A stretch of 31,567 nt of DNA from Tulasnella sp. 424. Its lineage: Eukaryota > Basidiomycota > Agaricomycetes > Cantharellales > Tulasnellaceae. The notes beneath the pieces are model-generated. The model did no database searches. It saw only the letters and a program-made list of their open reading frames with translations, and was not told the origin of the DNA. The stretch lies in NCBI GenBank assembly GCA_019633425.1, contig WSUB01000164.1, positions 58,321 to 89,887 of the forward strand. The letters run 5' to 3'. Positions 21,215 through 31,567 of this stretch are shown here, piece after piece. The translations under genes were made by a program, and so were the position numbers. Position 1 is the first letter of the stretch, and each line of letters starts with the position of its first letter.

Positions 21215-21668
21215 CTTTCTGATATAGAGTCCTGTTGGGGTTGATGTCGAATTGGCGACTCTTAGCCGTCTCTCTGGATGATGATCCCTTCCAATCCTTG
21301 CTCTCGTGATCGCGCGGGTCGCGTAGAAAGAATCGTGAGACAGGGCGCCAATTTCAGCAACAACTTCACCAACGTTAAACCGTCCGAGTCTGCCCTCTGC
21401 CTACGACAGCTCCCTCCGTACGTGACTGATCAAGGTGAGAATTACTATTTTAAGAATACTTTCTACACGTATTCTGGTTGGGGGACCTTCTCGCCTGATT
21501 TTCGCTTTCCATCGTAGATCGGACGCTCTTCTCGCTCAGGTCGTTTGAGCAGTCCACCTGAAACCAAAGATCTGCTAAAACCAAAGATAAGGCCTTGCGC
21601 TGCTTTACCTATCTACTCCTGCTGCTCTGAAGATCTGAAACACGCCGGTACCCGTCTAGAAAACCACC
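21215..21668. other. Spacer between acyltransferase B and F-box-like copy B
   Basis: Duplicated counterpart of 16913-17331. No gene is supported. It probably contains the acyltransferase terminator and the F-box promoter. Confidence 0.5.
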
Positions 21669-23015
21669 ATGACGCGCGCCCAAGCTTCGGTTGTTTCATT
21701 GAACGCACTCCCGCTGGAACTCTGCTTATTAATCACTCGCGAGGCTGTGGCCGACTCGGACCATGATCCACGAGATGTCGTACGTCTTACCCACATAGAC
21801 GCCCGAATGCGGAACTTGTTAGTCAACACCTCCGAGCTATGGAACAAGTTCACGATTTCAGGCTCTGAATCCTCTCACAAACTCGGAGGCCTCTTCATCC
21901 TCCGATCTGGGGAACGCGCTTTGGATCTTCTCATTTCTCTTCATCGGTGCTTGTTGCAGAAGGAGGGGTTCAGTAGTTTCGTCGACTGCTTCCTGCGCGC
22001 TTCCAGACGGATCGCTCGCCTCTCGGTCTACGTCAAGCACCAGTTGTCACTCAGCCTCCTCAGCAGCCTCCTAGGAGCATTTGGGCTTCCTCTGCTAGAA
22101 CATATTGAGGTCGACTACGAGGATGAGGAGAACCCAGGATTTGGCGGTTGCATTTCCCTCCCGTCCAATGGTGCCAACCTCCGCTCCATCTCTTTCACTG
22201 GTGTCCAAATAGAGCCTTCCCATCGGCTAGACCTGGATAATATGACTTGCATCCACCTCGGAGCTGGAAAGCAATGGAACTGGACGCACAAGTCATTGAT
22301 CTCCTTCTGCGACATCCCTACAAGAGCTCCACTTCGTCGGGGGGAAAGAATATTCCACACCTCCACTGACGACGGATCCGAAGTAATGCCTTTGACTTTA
22401 CCTGCTCTCCGCCGTGTTCGTTTCCTTAACACTGCTCCGGGCCTCATAACCAGCTTCTTGCACAAGGTCGATGTGCCTCTGCTCGAAGAGGTTGAAATGA
22501 CCACTCCTACTCATCGTAATCAGGAGAACTAAGTCTTTGCGGGCTGGAAAGCAGCAGCTCACATCACAATGCGTAACCCTTTACTCGCTCTTCCGGTGCG
22601 TACCCTGAAGCTTCGTGATGCGGAAGTGAAGTGCCGTACAAAAGAACTACGCTACTTCATACTCTTCCTCATGATCATGTTCCCTCACGTAACGACGCTG
22701 GAGACCAAGGTTTTATTCACGGATATCCTCAATATTTGCGTATTTCTCGCAGATAAACAACCGCTGGGTATACCCTTGGTATGGATGAGGGTCGGAACGT
22801 TGAAGGTCTGCAAACACTTTGATCAGGGGATGGAAGAAATTTACAGGAAGGGTGTGACGTACCTCACTAACTCGCTTCGGACATTGAAAGAGAAGGGGGT
22901 GATGAATCTCCAAGAGTTGCGATTGAGCGTCGATTTGTTACTTCAGCTTCCAGTGGGACGGGTTAGCGTAGTCGCTTTGAGCGAGCTCGTCGGTGTACTC
23001 ATCTTAGATGACTGA
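21669..23015 (+). pseudogene. F-box-like protein, copy B, split by an in-frame stop
   Basis: An intronless frame begins at ATG 21669 with an F-box-like N-terminus (NALPLELCLLITREAV, VVRLTHIDARMRNLLVNTSE) followed by Leu-rich repeat-like segments (LPLLEHIEVDYEDEE, LPALRRVRFLNT, VPLLEEVEMTT). F-box proteins bring substrates to SCF ubiquitin ligases; fungi of this group carry large, fast-turnover families. TAA at 22530-22532 interrupts the frame. The same frame then runs open from 22533 to 23015 with matching composition (VRTLKLRDAEV, LQELRLSVDLL). Near 22304, 8 nt present in copy A are missing, so the residues just after ISF are probably out of frame until a later compensating change. I call it a pseudogene; an expressed N-terminal 287-aa product is possible. 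Confidence 0.7.
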
Positions 23016-23328
23016 CTCGCTTAGTTTCCTACTACTTTCTGTAACGCTCAGACACGTTGTGTAACCTTCTTGAAATGAAACTCATTATGCTTCGAAGAGA
23101 GGCAGGCCTTCTTCGGTCTCCACTCCCTAGAAAGGAAAATGATCCGCTTCCCGCTCACACGTCGTGAGCGCCCATTTCACCCCTCGACAAAGTATCCGTT
23201 CCACGGGTGTTTACATACAAGATAGTAACGGAGATACCCAGACATAAGAAAGATCATTAACGTAACAAGATTTACAAGAGGGTTCGGGATTCGGTACATG
23301 AGGAAGTTGGGGTGGTGACGCCTTCAGA
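23016..23328. terminator. Convergent 3' intergenic region
   Basis: Lies between the end of the plus-strand F-box-like gene and the 3' end of the minus-strand transporter. It must contain both 3' UTR/polyadenylation regions. No gene is seen. Confidence 0.4.
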
Positions 23329-25520
23329 CTACAGTGGGTAGCGGAACGCCTTATTCTCCTTATCTGTAATATCCATGAACTGGATTGGAACCTTGAGCTT
23401 GACAACAGATCCATCCTCTTGGACATGCTCGATGTATCCGAATTCGGGGTACTCTTCTCCGGAGGCGAGCTTTTCGGCGTCGCGGCGCTTGTTTTCTCTG
23501 ACAAGATACCACCGGATAATACAGATCATGAAGATATCAAATGCGAAAGAAGCCTATCGTAATGATAAATGCTGTGTGAGAACCTTGGTCGGTGGAGGGA
23601 GGGGGTCGAATGAAAGCGCCATACCAAGAGAATAGCCCAGGGCACCATATTGCGGGGACGATACTTCGCTTTCCAGAACTGGCTGGATACCATTTGACCT
23701 ACGTAAAATTAGTAATCAGTATATCTTCGGGGGTTGTTCGTAGAGAAAGTAACTCACCAATTGAATATCCGACCAGGAAAATGGCGTTGCATGTCATTTT
23801 CTAGGAAGGGGAGGGACGTCAACAATCAACCACCAAACGACGATGGCCGGATAGCTCTTCCCACCTTCGTATGACCCGCAAATACCACCGCAACTAGCGA
23901 CAAGATCATAATGAAGCCCAGGCCGTCAGACGCAATCAAATAAAACGCGACTAAGAGACCCGTCTTGTTCTCCCATGGCAGGAACATGAGGAGGAGGCAG
24001 CACATCATAGGGATTACCCAACCGATGATGCTCAAAATACACCGAGAGTTGGGGAAGTACCTGATCAAGACCGTTCCGATGCTGATGGAGATGACCATGG
24101 AGGCGCCCATGGGGATGCTCAGAGCCGTAGTCTGAAGAGTATTGAATCCGAATCCTTGGATGATGATTCCAAATTGAACTCCCATGCCTCCAACAAGGTT
24201 TGCGACGCCCGCAAAGAGGAAGAAGAACCAGGTTTTAGGATCGGTGAATGCTTCGATGAATCTGAGTACCGAGGAAGGGGAACACGGAGTGGGTAAGTCA
24301 GTGCGTCGTCTCAGCGAAAGAACGGGAGGTGGACGTACTGATATCGCTTCCAGACTTTGGCTTCGATGCCGTTTTGATTAATTCGAATGCGCTTAACAAC
24401 ATTGACCTTTTCTTCCGCGGAGAGGAACCGAGCGGTAGCGGGGTTATCGGGCATCCTCCAGAAATAGAGAACTGACACCACGACGCTGAGGATGCTGGTG
24501 ATGATCATGAACCACTGCCATCTTAATAGATACAAGATAAAAATGTGTCAAAAACTTTGGCTGGATGCATTCGTTGAGAGTGGGAGGTTAACGAGGAATG
24601 AAGACGCACTGGTGAGGACGGGCCGTAGCCTTCGTATGGGCAACACCGAAGGATATGAATGCGGCTATGATGCTGGCAACTCCGTTGCACATGAAGGTCC
24701 ACGAGATTCTCTGAGTGGACTCGACTCGGGTGTAAAACATTGTCATGATGGTCATAATGCCGGAAGTAATGCAGCCTTCGGAAGCGCCAAGGAGAACGCG
24801 GAGAGCGACTGTAGGTTGATGTTGTTAGCCATAGATTCAGTAGTAGCAACCACTTCCAGGCGTCAAGAATGACTTACAAAGCCCTCCATAGTTATGACAT
24901 GCAGCTTGAAGTCCTAAGAACACGCTCCACAGTCCGATGTTCACCGCGATGTACTTGGCAATAGGGAAACGTTGCATCAACCACGCGTGCGGTCCTACGA
25001 AGATAATGTATCCAATGTAGAAAGCCGTGCTGAGGTTGTTGAATTCGTCAGCCGTGAGGTGGTTGTCTTTGAGGATGCCGAGGATAGACGAAGAGCCAAG
25101 GGAGTTTCTAAAAGAGGCAACAGAGATGTGAGCCTAGATCCAAGCGATGGCGACAATGATGGGGGAATGGAATTGGAGTATCTGCCGACCTACTTGTCGA
25201 TGAATTGCACTGGGTTGTGATAAGAGCGCCGTCACAATCAGCTCAAACACGGGGTAGGGAATTGCTAAAAGAAATCACTGACATGTGTACAGCGCGCAGA
25301 GCAAGGGCAGCATATTGCGATCGAGCTTCTTACGGAGTTCGTGTGCCGCTTGAAGATCCAAGTCCGACTCCTCGCCATGCCCCGCGATTAGCCCGACCAC
25401 GACGTCGACATCATGCTCATCTTTAGCAACGTCCGATCCCGAGCGTTTGTCATCATAAGGGAGAGACTCCTTTTCAGGGATGGAAGGCGTCGAATCCTTC
25501 CGGACAGGTTCAGACGACAT
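23329..25520 (-). CDS. MFS transporter, anion:cation symporter (Dal5/Tna1-like) family
   Basis: Plasma-membrane proton-coupled transporter of the ACS branch of the major facilitator superfamily, which imports organic anions such as allantoate, nicotinate or pantothenate. Nine exons on the minus strand: 25283-25520, 25194-25209, 24878-25107, 24610-24808, 24339-24521, 23865-24261, 23758-23800, 23625-23698, 23329-23553, giving 534 aa. All phases agree. It has an acidic hydrophilic N-tail (~60 aa), then LCALYTLQFIDKNSLGS (TM1 region), RVLLGASEGC, TRVESTQRISW, a central loop with FLSAEEK, a second TM half, and the family-typical AGHTKKMTCNAIFLVGYSIG. Exon 2 is only 16 nt. Substrate cannot be assigned. 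Confidence 0.92.
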
Positions 25521-27956
25521 TTGGCGTTACTGGCTGCGGCAGGGAAAGATAGAGAGGAGGGGGAGCGAGGGAGGATGGGGAGAACTCTAACGGGGACCGC
25601 CGCAGCTGAGCGAGGTTGAGCGCTGGGGTGAGGCAATTTAATAGTCGCCGCCGGAAAAGACCATACCCCGATAGAAGATATGACATGTTCGATGGATGGG
25701 AGGTTATTGGAGGCTTGAGGCACCAAGAAGACGAGGGAGCCTTCTGCAATACAATTGAATCTCAGCAACCCTGGCGGCGTTTGCAGCCACACAGGCGGCG
25801 TGGGATTGCAAAGCGAAGTCGCGATCCTGAAGCTCCTGCAGTGCACCGAGATAAGGAGAATGGACCGTCTTGGCATCCCAACATAAGCGAGCCGTCGGAG
25901 TACATTCATTTCATCTAACCCGCAAATAGCAACTCGAGTGAGTTTATTCTTGGCATAGGAGATTTAGATACGCGACCCAAGCAATTGGGTAAGGGTCGGA
26001 AGGATTTAACATTAAACCAAGCCCCGATATCAGATGTCTTGGATGACCCAGAATGTGCGGGGGAGATAAGGTGAGGATTGGTTGCTTGAAATGACTTCGA
26101 GGGCAGATGGCGATCCACGGCCAAACATCCAGCGTTTGGAGTCGAGGCTACCGTTTTAGGTTAATGCCGTGTTACGATTTCTACGAGACGACAAGACGTA
26201 ACACTTGGCAAATTTAAAGTCAAACCCCCAAGGGGATCGAAAAAAGCGTTCTGCCAGCAGGATGTCCCGATGAAAGCACTCACGAGGTCCAGACTTTACG
26301 GAACCCCTCGCAGTAAGAACAGGGTAGACTACACGCAATTCGGAGGTTGCATTCGTCAAATTCCCACAGAGTTATTCGCATGAATATCGAGAACTACGGA
26401 AGAACGAGATCCTTATCGCAGCCGACGGACTTGCCGCGAGTACTTGAAACCGACTAAAAGTTAAAATTGTTCGGGGGCAGGGACTATTATATGTGCTCAC
26501 AACGAGAAACCCGAAACACCGTTGGTCGGTAACACGCCCTATGCAGTGTTGGACAAGCGATAGATACCCCATTAGCTGTAAAGACTAGCTTTCCCAAAGC
26601 ATCTTCCCACCGCCTTAGTGAAGGGAATCTCTGTTGGGGGGATGAATCACTCACGCGATAATTCACAACACAAGCTACAAACCAGGCCGCGGCATGAATG
26701 CAACCACATCCGCATGCTCCTGAGGCCCGCACGAGGGTTCTTGAGCACATGAGCAGATAACTGGGTCCAATGAGTACATTGTCCCTGATAAGTGAATTCT
26801 GGCCCATGCGTTGAACGCTCGCTCCACACGTCATATAGATGAAATAAATCCATAACGAACATACATAGATTTGCCGAAAGAGCGTGCATCTTGGCAACTG
26901 TAGCTGGCGATCGCGAGCCCGTTGCTCAGGGATTTCGCGCAGCTCTTGAAAGTCAGCTCGAAGAAAGGTTGAGTGGATTCTCTGACCTCACAGAACGCGA
27001 ACGTACGTGAAAAGTTTAACTACATCTGTATGTACAAGATGGTTGGTCCTGAATGAGTCATGCCGAGTTCATGGCCGAATCGCAACCCTCCGGTGATTTG
27101 TCCCGGAGCTTACGAACAAGTAACCATTTAAGCACTCCACAATTCCGTCGGAGACCACCACCACACGCTATGAATACTCGGTTCTAAGGGAGGCCGACGT
27201 CGATTCCAGAGATCCCTAAAGAGTCTGGAGAGGATGGAGGACATTTCTACAGGTACTACGATGCCCTTGCAGACGATCCAAGGTTGTGCATACTATTCCG
27301 AGTCCTTCCTACACTTGGCTTTCTCTTCTGGATCAATCAATGCCCTTCCCCAATGCCGTCAAAGGCCCAAACCCAACCACCATAGCAGAAAGCCGCTCCC
27401 GCTCCTCCTCCAGCTTGGACTTTGGAGTAGCTTGTCAGAGCGGGAGGTGGAGGACAATCGACCAACTAACAAGAAGCGACCCTAAGCGCTGGGGCCGTCG
27501 TCCCCTGCTTCAGCAAAAGCCAGCCGGGTCCCAGCACCCCGCATTATATGCAAAGGTACATGGCGGATGCGACTCGGTCCGAAACGAGAAGACCGTCTGC
27601 ACGTGTTGGGAAGTGCGTCGCGGGGGTCTTGATTTGTCTATTTTGAGCCTTGGAAGAGGGAACGACCGCCGAAGCTGAGGCACGGGTATATTCACGCGGC
27701 GCCTACGAGCTGGGCTAAGCTGCCAAAGTCTGACGAGTAGGACAATCCGAAAGCCCCCATAGCCCTGTCATATGTTTCCATTCGTCCGTTGGGTTCTTAT
27801 AGTGATTGTTCGGGCGGGTATAAGCTCGATGAAGTTCTGGGGGTGCAGAACCTTATGATGGCTCCCGAATCAACTCGAACAACCCCTATATGTATATTGT
27901 ACAATGCATGCGGTACGACAAAAACAGTTTTTTTTGCGGAACAAGTTGCGAGTAAT
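25521..27956. other. Gene-poor stretch between transporter and lectin
   Basis: About 2.4 kb. The left end must contain the transporter promoter and the right end the lectin 3' region. All open frames here (longest 130-173 codons on either strand) lack recognisable motifs, convincing splice chains or coding-like composition. No tRNA, inverted terminal repeat or long direct repeat was seen by eye. Confidence 0.5.
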
Positions 27957-29219
27957 TCAGAATATTGCCATGGTGGGTTCGAATCCAAAAGCATTCACAG
28001 CTGCTGGAGTGTACTCGCGGCCTGTTTGAGTATCGAAAAACATGAGGTCGTGCAAGTCGTTTGACAGGTACCAATTGTAAGCCTTTGGTCCCCTTCTTGC
28101 GTTACCGTATACCACTCCAAATAGCACAGAGTATTCCTGAGTATTACGGTAAGGAAAGTGGGCTTCCGATACACAAAAAGAAATCAAGCTCACGTCAACT
28201 CGCAACCGATCTCGAGCCCAGGAGCCAACAGCTTCCTTGGCTTTGATTACAAAGTCGTCATAGTCAAAAACATGTTTCCTAATCCTTTGGCTTTGAAGTT
28301 TTGTTCCGTCCCAGATGGATCTCCGAAGCTCGGACGGAAGGACAAAATACCTAATAGAATCAGAGAAAGGCGAATCGTTAGAGGGAAATCGGGAAAGGCG
28401 CACTGACGTACTCGGCATCATCCCCGTACGGCTGGAATAGATGACTCAGGATAGCTGGCTTCCATGATCCAAGTATGGCCGTAATTTCCCGAGTTGTACG
28501 ACTGACCAGTTCGACGATCCACAGCTGGTGGTCTCCACCATCAATCTTTGCGGAACAAGTCACGGTGACGTCCCTGGAGGGATTTCTACGCCGGCTTGCA
28601 CGTTAGACACCCGTGGAGGAATACCTTCATGATCGGAGACGACTTACCCTCCAGGAATTTCCAGATACGTCTCTGTATGGATATTTTGGATTCTGTAATA
28701 GGAATCGAGTGTGTTGCCGAGCGTGTCCTCATCGACGTCTTGCTCAATGATCCGCCACTCCTGGTTCCATCGACCTCCACCTTCTAGGGTGCGAGCATAG
28801 CCACATACCCGCGATCCATTTGCGCGGTTCCTGAACGAGGACGTCAGATTTTTACCTTCGGCGATTTTGCATCTCGACCCACGAACCCCGCCTCCATATC
28901 CAAGTATGTACCACCTCGATGATTTTTCAGGGTATACGTATTGTTTGAGGTGTCGCGCTTAATGATCCATAGCTGATGGTCGATGCATCCGTTGGTGGTG
29001 CGCGGGTACCCAGCACAGCGTGTCCCTCTACTAGAGTCACCTGGAGTAGCGAAAGAGATGGGGTTGGGCCTTGTAAGAGAATTTTTTTTTCGTTTACGTG
29101 CCTAGGTATAGATCGAGGACAGTTCTTGACATCTTGTTCGTCAAGATGTAGAGACCATCGGATAGCGGGCGATCCCGCCCATCCGTACCATAAGCAGGCA
29201 GTACACCAAGGTCGGGCAT
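27957..29219 (-). CDS. MOA-like lectin: ricin-B beta-trefoil plus papain-like domain with substituted active site
   Basis: Homologous along its length to the Marasmius oreades agglutinin type, a fungal defence lectin with an N-terminal sugar-binding beta-trefoil and a C-terminal dimerising cysteine-protease fold. Six exons on the minus strand: 29102-29219, 28887-29040, 28648-28830, 28412-28573, 28194-28350, 27957-28136; phases agree and give 317 aa. Q-x-W motifs at residues 62-64, 114-116 and 168-170, spaced about 53 residues, mark the three trefoil lobes. The C-terminal domain starts near residue 206. By alignment from memory, the expected Cys is Tyr236 (VFDYDDF), the expected His is Lys276 (PKAYNW) and the expected Glu is Asp293 (MFFDTQ), so protease activity is unlikely. 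Intron 1 needs a GC donor (CTAG|GCACGT); intron 2 uses GTTCGT; intron 28137-28193 is a multiple of three, so retention keeps frame. Start ATG is the first in frame. Confidence 0.82.
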
Positions 29220-31444
29220 AGGTGGAGATTGGTCTCTGCTAGATACTATATGCGCTTCAAAGTCACTTGGGGTGGTTGAGAACTGAAGAACGAGGTACAA
29301 GGGTTAGTGGAAGGTACCAATCTTTCCGGGTTTGGGATGCGATACTAAAGTGCGGGAAGGCCGTGGAAGAGTTCGTTTTCTACGCGACCACCTCCCTCGC
29401 TGCAGCCTCGTCACTTCTACGTATTCCCCATAGAAAATCGCCGCACATACCTTTTATTTTATATATATTAAAGCTACATAGAGTCAAAATATGCGTTCGG
29501 TGGCACGGAGCCTTTTGGGGACTTACTTGTCGTGCGTTGCTCAGTACCCAGGGACCGGTCGACTCCTCGAGCCCCGAGCCCCCCAAGACAAGCTTTCACT
29601 GTTTGATGTCAACGCTCTATGCATGAGAGAAACGTCGAGAAGGTTTCGTGCGGGAACGGGTAACCTCGCTTATAAAAAGCGCGACTGCTTTTATAAATTG
29701 TACTTACCGTAGCGTAGGTTGAGCAACAGTTGACAGGAACGTGGTTTCGACCATCGTACCCGAGTCCAAGCCGATCTAAGCAATAAATGTATACGAAGAT
29801 GATCCTTATCAAACTACAGGTACTATTTTTGCATTGGCCTGTGGACTAACACAGGTCAGAGCCAACGGGCCCGTCGGACAAAGTCCCAATTTGGTCGGGA
29901 TCTCCCGAGTGCGACCAAGTCCAGAGATCCTCCCCCTCTATCCTACACTCTATCCTACACCCTTGCTTCCTAGCCTACTATCCGCGGCTTCACAAAGGTG
30001 TACGTGCGCCTCCATTAAGCGAGAGGCTGTAGAGGTGCGGAAAGGCTATCCCGATTTGGTGTCACTCCTACTACCAGTAAAGGATTTCTTTTTTTTTCAA
30101 CTTGATGACACAGAAAATCAGTTCCCTGGCCCTCTAGAAGCGCTCAAGTCTCGATCAGGATATTCCAACAAGGACCATAAAAAAAGGTCGAGATTGGATA
30201 CCTTTATCTTTCCTGCGTTCAAATCATTCCGTTGGCCCTGGAAATCATCATAATTCGGATTTGCCCAATATTGGACGGATTTACTTTATTTGGTGATGCT
30301 ATGACGACTTTCCAGTTGGTTCAAGGAATATGAAAGGGTCCCGAGCAAATTAGGATGACCTCATGACAAGGTTGGGAAGGACCCTTTTATGCACTCAACC
30401 CCCGGTTCCCTGGCAATGTTGGTGATCCCACAGAACAAGAGTTCCAATATTTTTATTACCTTATTCATCTTGGGTCCCATTAATCGATACTTGAGGCATG
30501 GGAATATAAGTAGTTGCGGCCATCCTCACTGGACAGCCACAGACGGGATTGATCAACGATATAGGACCGATCGAGATGCTTAAGCTTTCCATGGATTGCG
30601 CTTAGACGACTGCCACGCTCTCCTTCTTGGGCTCTACAGCAAGCCACGAGTTGAAGTGTAAGCTGCTTCGGAAGGGCGATCGGCAACGCTCTCGCAGCTT
30701 CTTTTGACTTTGTGTCTGCGGGTACCCACTGTGGGAACTGTCTCCTAGTAGAATGTCCCGGGTCCACCCTATATCCAGTGAAAATCTCGTGGGTATCCCC
30801 ATTTTCTTGCTGGCGACTTCTAACTCGCTCGATTCCCGTTAGAATTTTAGTGGGGGATTCCCTCTTAAGTTTTTCTGGGCCCCCCCACCACACCTTGAAA
30901 AAGTATAAAGAACATATCCATTCCGTATATACATACAATAAACAACCTTATTCTAGTAACTAAGGTCATCGCCGCCACCTCCACCCCCGACGGGAGGTGT
31001 TTCGTCGTTGACAAAGAGGGTACGAGCACATCCTTCGCTCCTATCGACAACATACCACCGATCGCGAGTCTTGATGCGTCCAACCACGGAAGCGGCTTTG
31101 TGCAGCCAGGATGGCAACTACAGGGCTGTTTATCAGAAGACATAAGTGTGGTCCAAGATTGGGATTCAGGTGTCAAGAGCGAGAGGTGTGTGTTGTAAAC
31201 AAGTCAAAGTTGAACCGTGAGAACTGATTCTCTGACGCGCTGTCCTGCAATCGAACCCCTACTCTGAGCCCGAACCCCATCCCCACCCGACGCGCATCCA
31301 GTCTCAATTACCTCCGTTCTCGATGCTGTTCTCACTTCTCTCTCTCTCCTACCTCGGGCCTTGCTCGGGGCCATTTCACCTCAAAATCGCTTGCTACCCG
31401 ACTCGCCAGCACAAGCACCACTCACTCCCTACAGCTCCCAACTC
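29220..31444. other. Gene-poor stretch right of the lectin
   Basis: About 2.2 kb. The first part is the lectin promoter on the minus strand: a CCAAT (ATTGG on plus, 29228-29232) and an ATATAG-like element near 29246 lie 10-30 nt before its ATG. A short direct repeat of CTATCCTACAC occurs at about 29938-29961. Open frames up to 152 codons (for example 30480-30938, minus) have no recognisable content. Near the right end, a CT-rich run at 31333-31351 precedes the edge ORF. Confidence 0.45.
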
Positions 31445-31567
31445 ATGCCTACACAAGTGAACGCGTCCAAAGGTGCCGCTAAGCGTATTTAAGACCTCGA
31501 AAGGGAGCTCGATGCAGTCAGAGCAGCTGCACAGCGTGGTGGTACAGGTACAGTTCTGTCCGCGTTT
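31445..31567 (+). pseudogene. Possible broken coiled-coil ORF at the right edge
   Basis: ATG at 31445 after a pyrimidine-rich leader begins MPTQVNASKGAAKRI and meets TAA at 31490-31492. The same frame then continues DLERELDAVRAAAQRGG to the window end. The pattern is a coiled-coil heptad start of a kind common in fungal unknown and mobile-element proteins. The stop could be a nonsense change (one base from CAA) or the true start may lie elsewhere. It is truncated by the window, so identity cannot be told. Confidence 0.35.

Larger units (their letters stand above)
18108..23015 (+). repeat. Tandem segmental duplication, unit B
   Basis: Right copy of the duplicated unit, holding acyltransferase copy B and the longer F-box-like gene. 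Coding and intronic sequence align with unit A with scattered substitutions and short indels. Some patches, such as the start of acyltransferase exon 7, are identical over roughly 120 nt. Confidence 0.85.

Noticed and set aside
27286..27678. 130-codon plus-strand open frame left of the lectin
   Set aside because: No recognisable domain, promoter or splice partners, and low-complexity composition.
27960..27985. tRNA T-loop-like GGTTCGAATCC
   Set aside because: It falls in the last lectin exon, and no acceptor stem or anticodon arm can be folded around it.
28831..28886. Apparent frameshift in the lectin gene near an A-run
   Set aside because: A 56-nt intron with a GTTCGT donor, CTGAC branch and CAG acceptor restores phase without any lesion, so the gene is not broken there.
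30480..30938. 152-codon minus-strand open frame
   Set aside because: No motifs and no coding-like composition or flanking signals; consistent with chance.

Overview
This window looks like nuclear DNA from a mushroom-forming basidiomycete (Agaricomycete). The genes are compact and rich in introns of about 50-90 nt with GT..AG ends and CTRAC-like branch sites. The gene content fits too: an NUP98-NUP96 fusion, a DUF4246 family cluster, fungal F-box-like repeats and a lectin related to the Marasmius oreades agglutinin. All exon maps were built by hand from splice signals, frame continuity and comparison between paralogous copies inside the window.

Layout. (1) 1-426, minus: 5' end of an aldo/keto reductase. 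(2) 1036-7656, plus: a complete 13-exon NUP98-NUP96 gene with FG/GLFG repeats, a Rae1/Gle2-binding GLEBS segment, the autoproteolytic domain with an unusual His-Phe|Thr site, and the NUP96 scaffold. (3) 8205-13669, plus: three tandem DUF4246 copies. Copy 1 is frameshifted, copy 2 is intact (554 aa), and copy 3 is a promoter joined to the C-terminal part by a large internal deletion. (4) About 13789-23015, plus: a direct tandem duplication of a roughly 4.3 kb unit, each with a carnitine acyltransferase (674 aa, 11 exons) followed by an F-box-like gene. Both acyltransferases are open. The first F-box copy is badly decayed and the second is split by an in-frame stop. (5) 23329-25520, minus: a 9-exon MFS transporter of the anion:cation symporter (Dal5/Tna1-like) type. 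(6) 25521-27956: no supported gene. (7) 27957-29219, minus: a 6-exon, 317-aa beta-trefoil lectin with a C-terminal papain-like domain of the MOA type, in which all three expected catalytic positions are substituted. (8) 29220-31567: no supported gene apart from a possible broken coiled-coil reading frame at the right edge.

Together, a conserved housekeeping block (aldo/keto reductase, nucleoporin) sits beside an accessory region that has expanded by tandem duplication and decay. A transporter and an isolated defence-type lectin follow in gene-poor flanks. The best candidates for new biology are the lectin with a substituted protease site, the DUF4246 cluster with a possible 2-oxoglutarate oxygenase metal triad, and the diverging acyltransferase pair with a GC-AG intron in one copy only.
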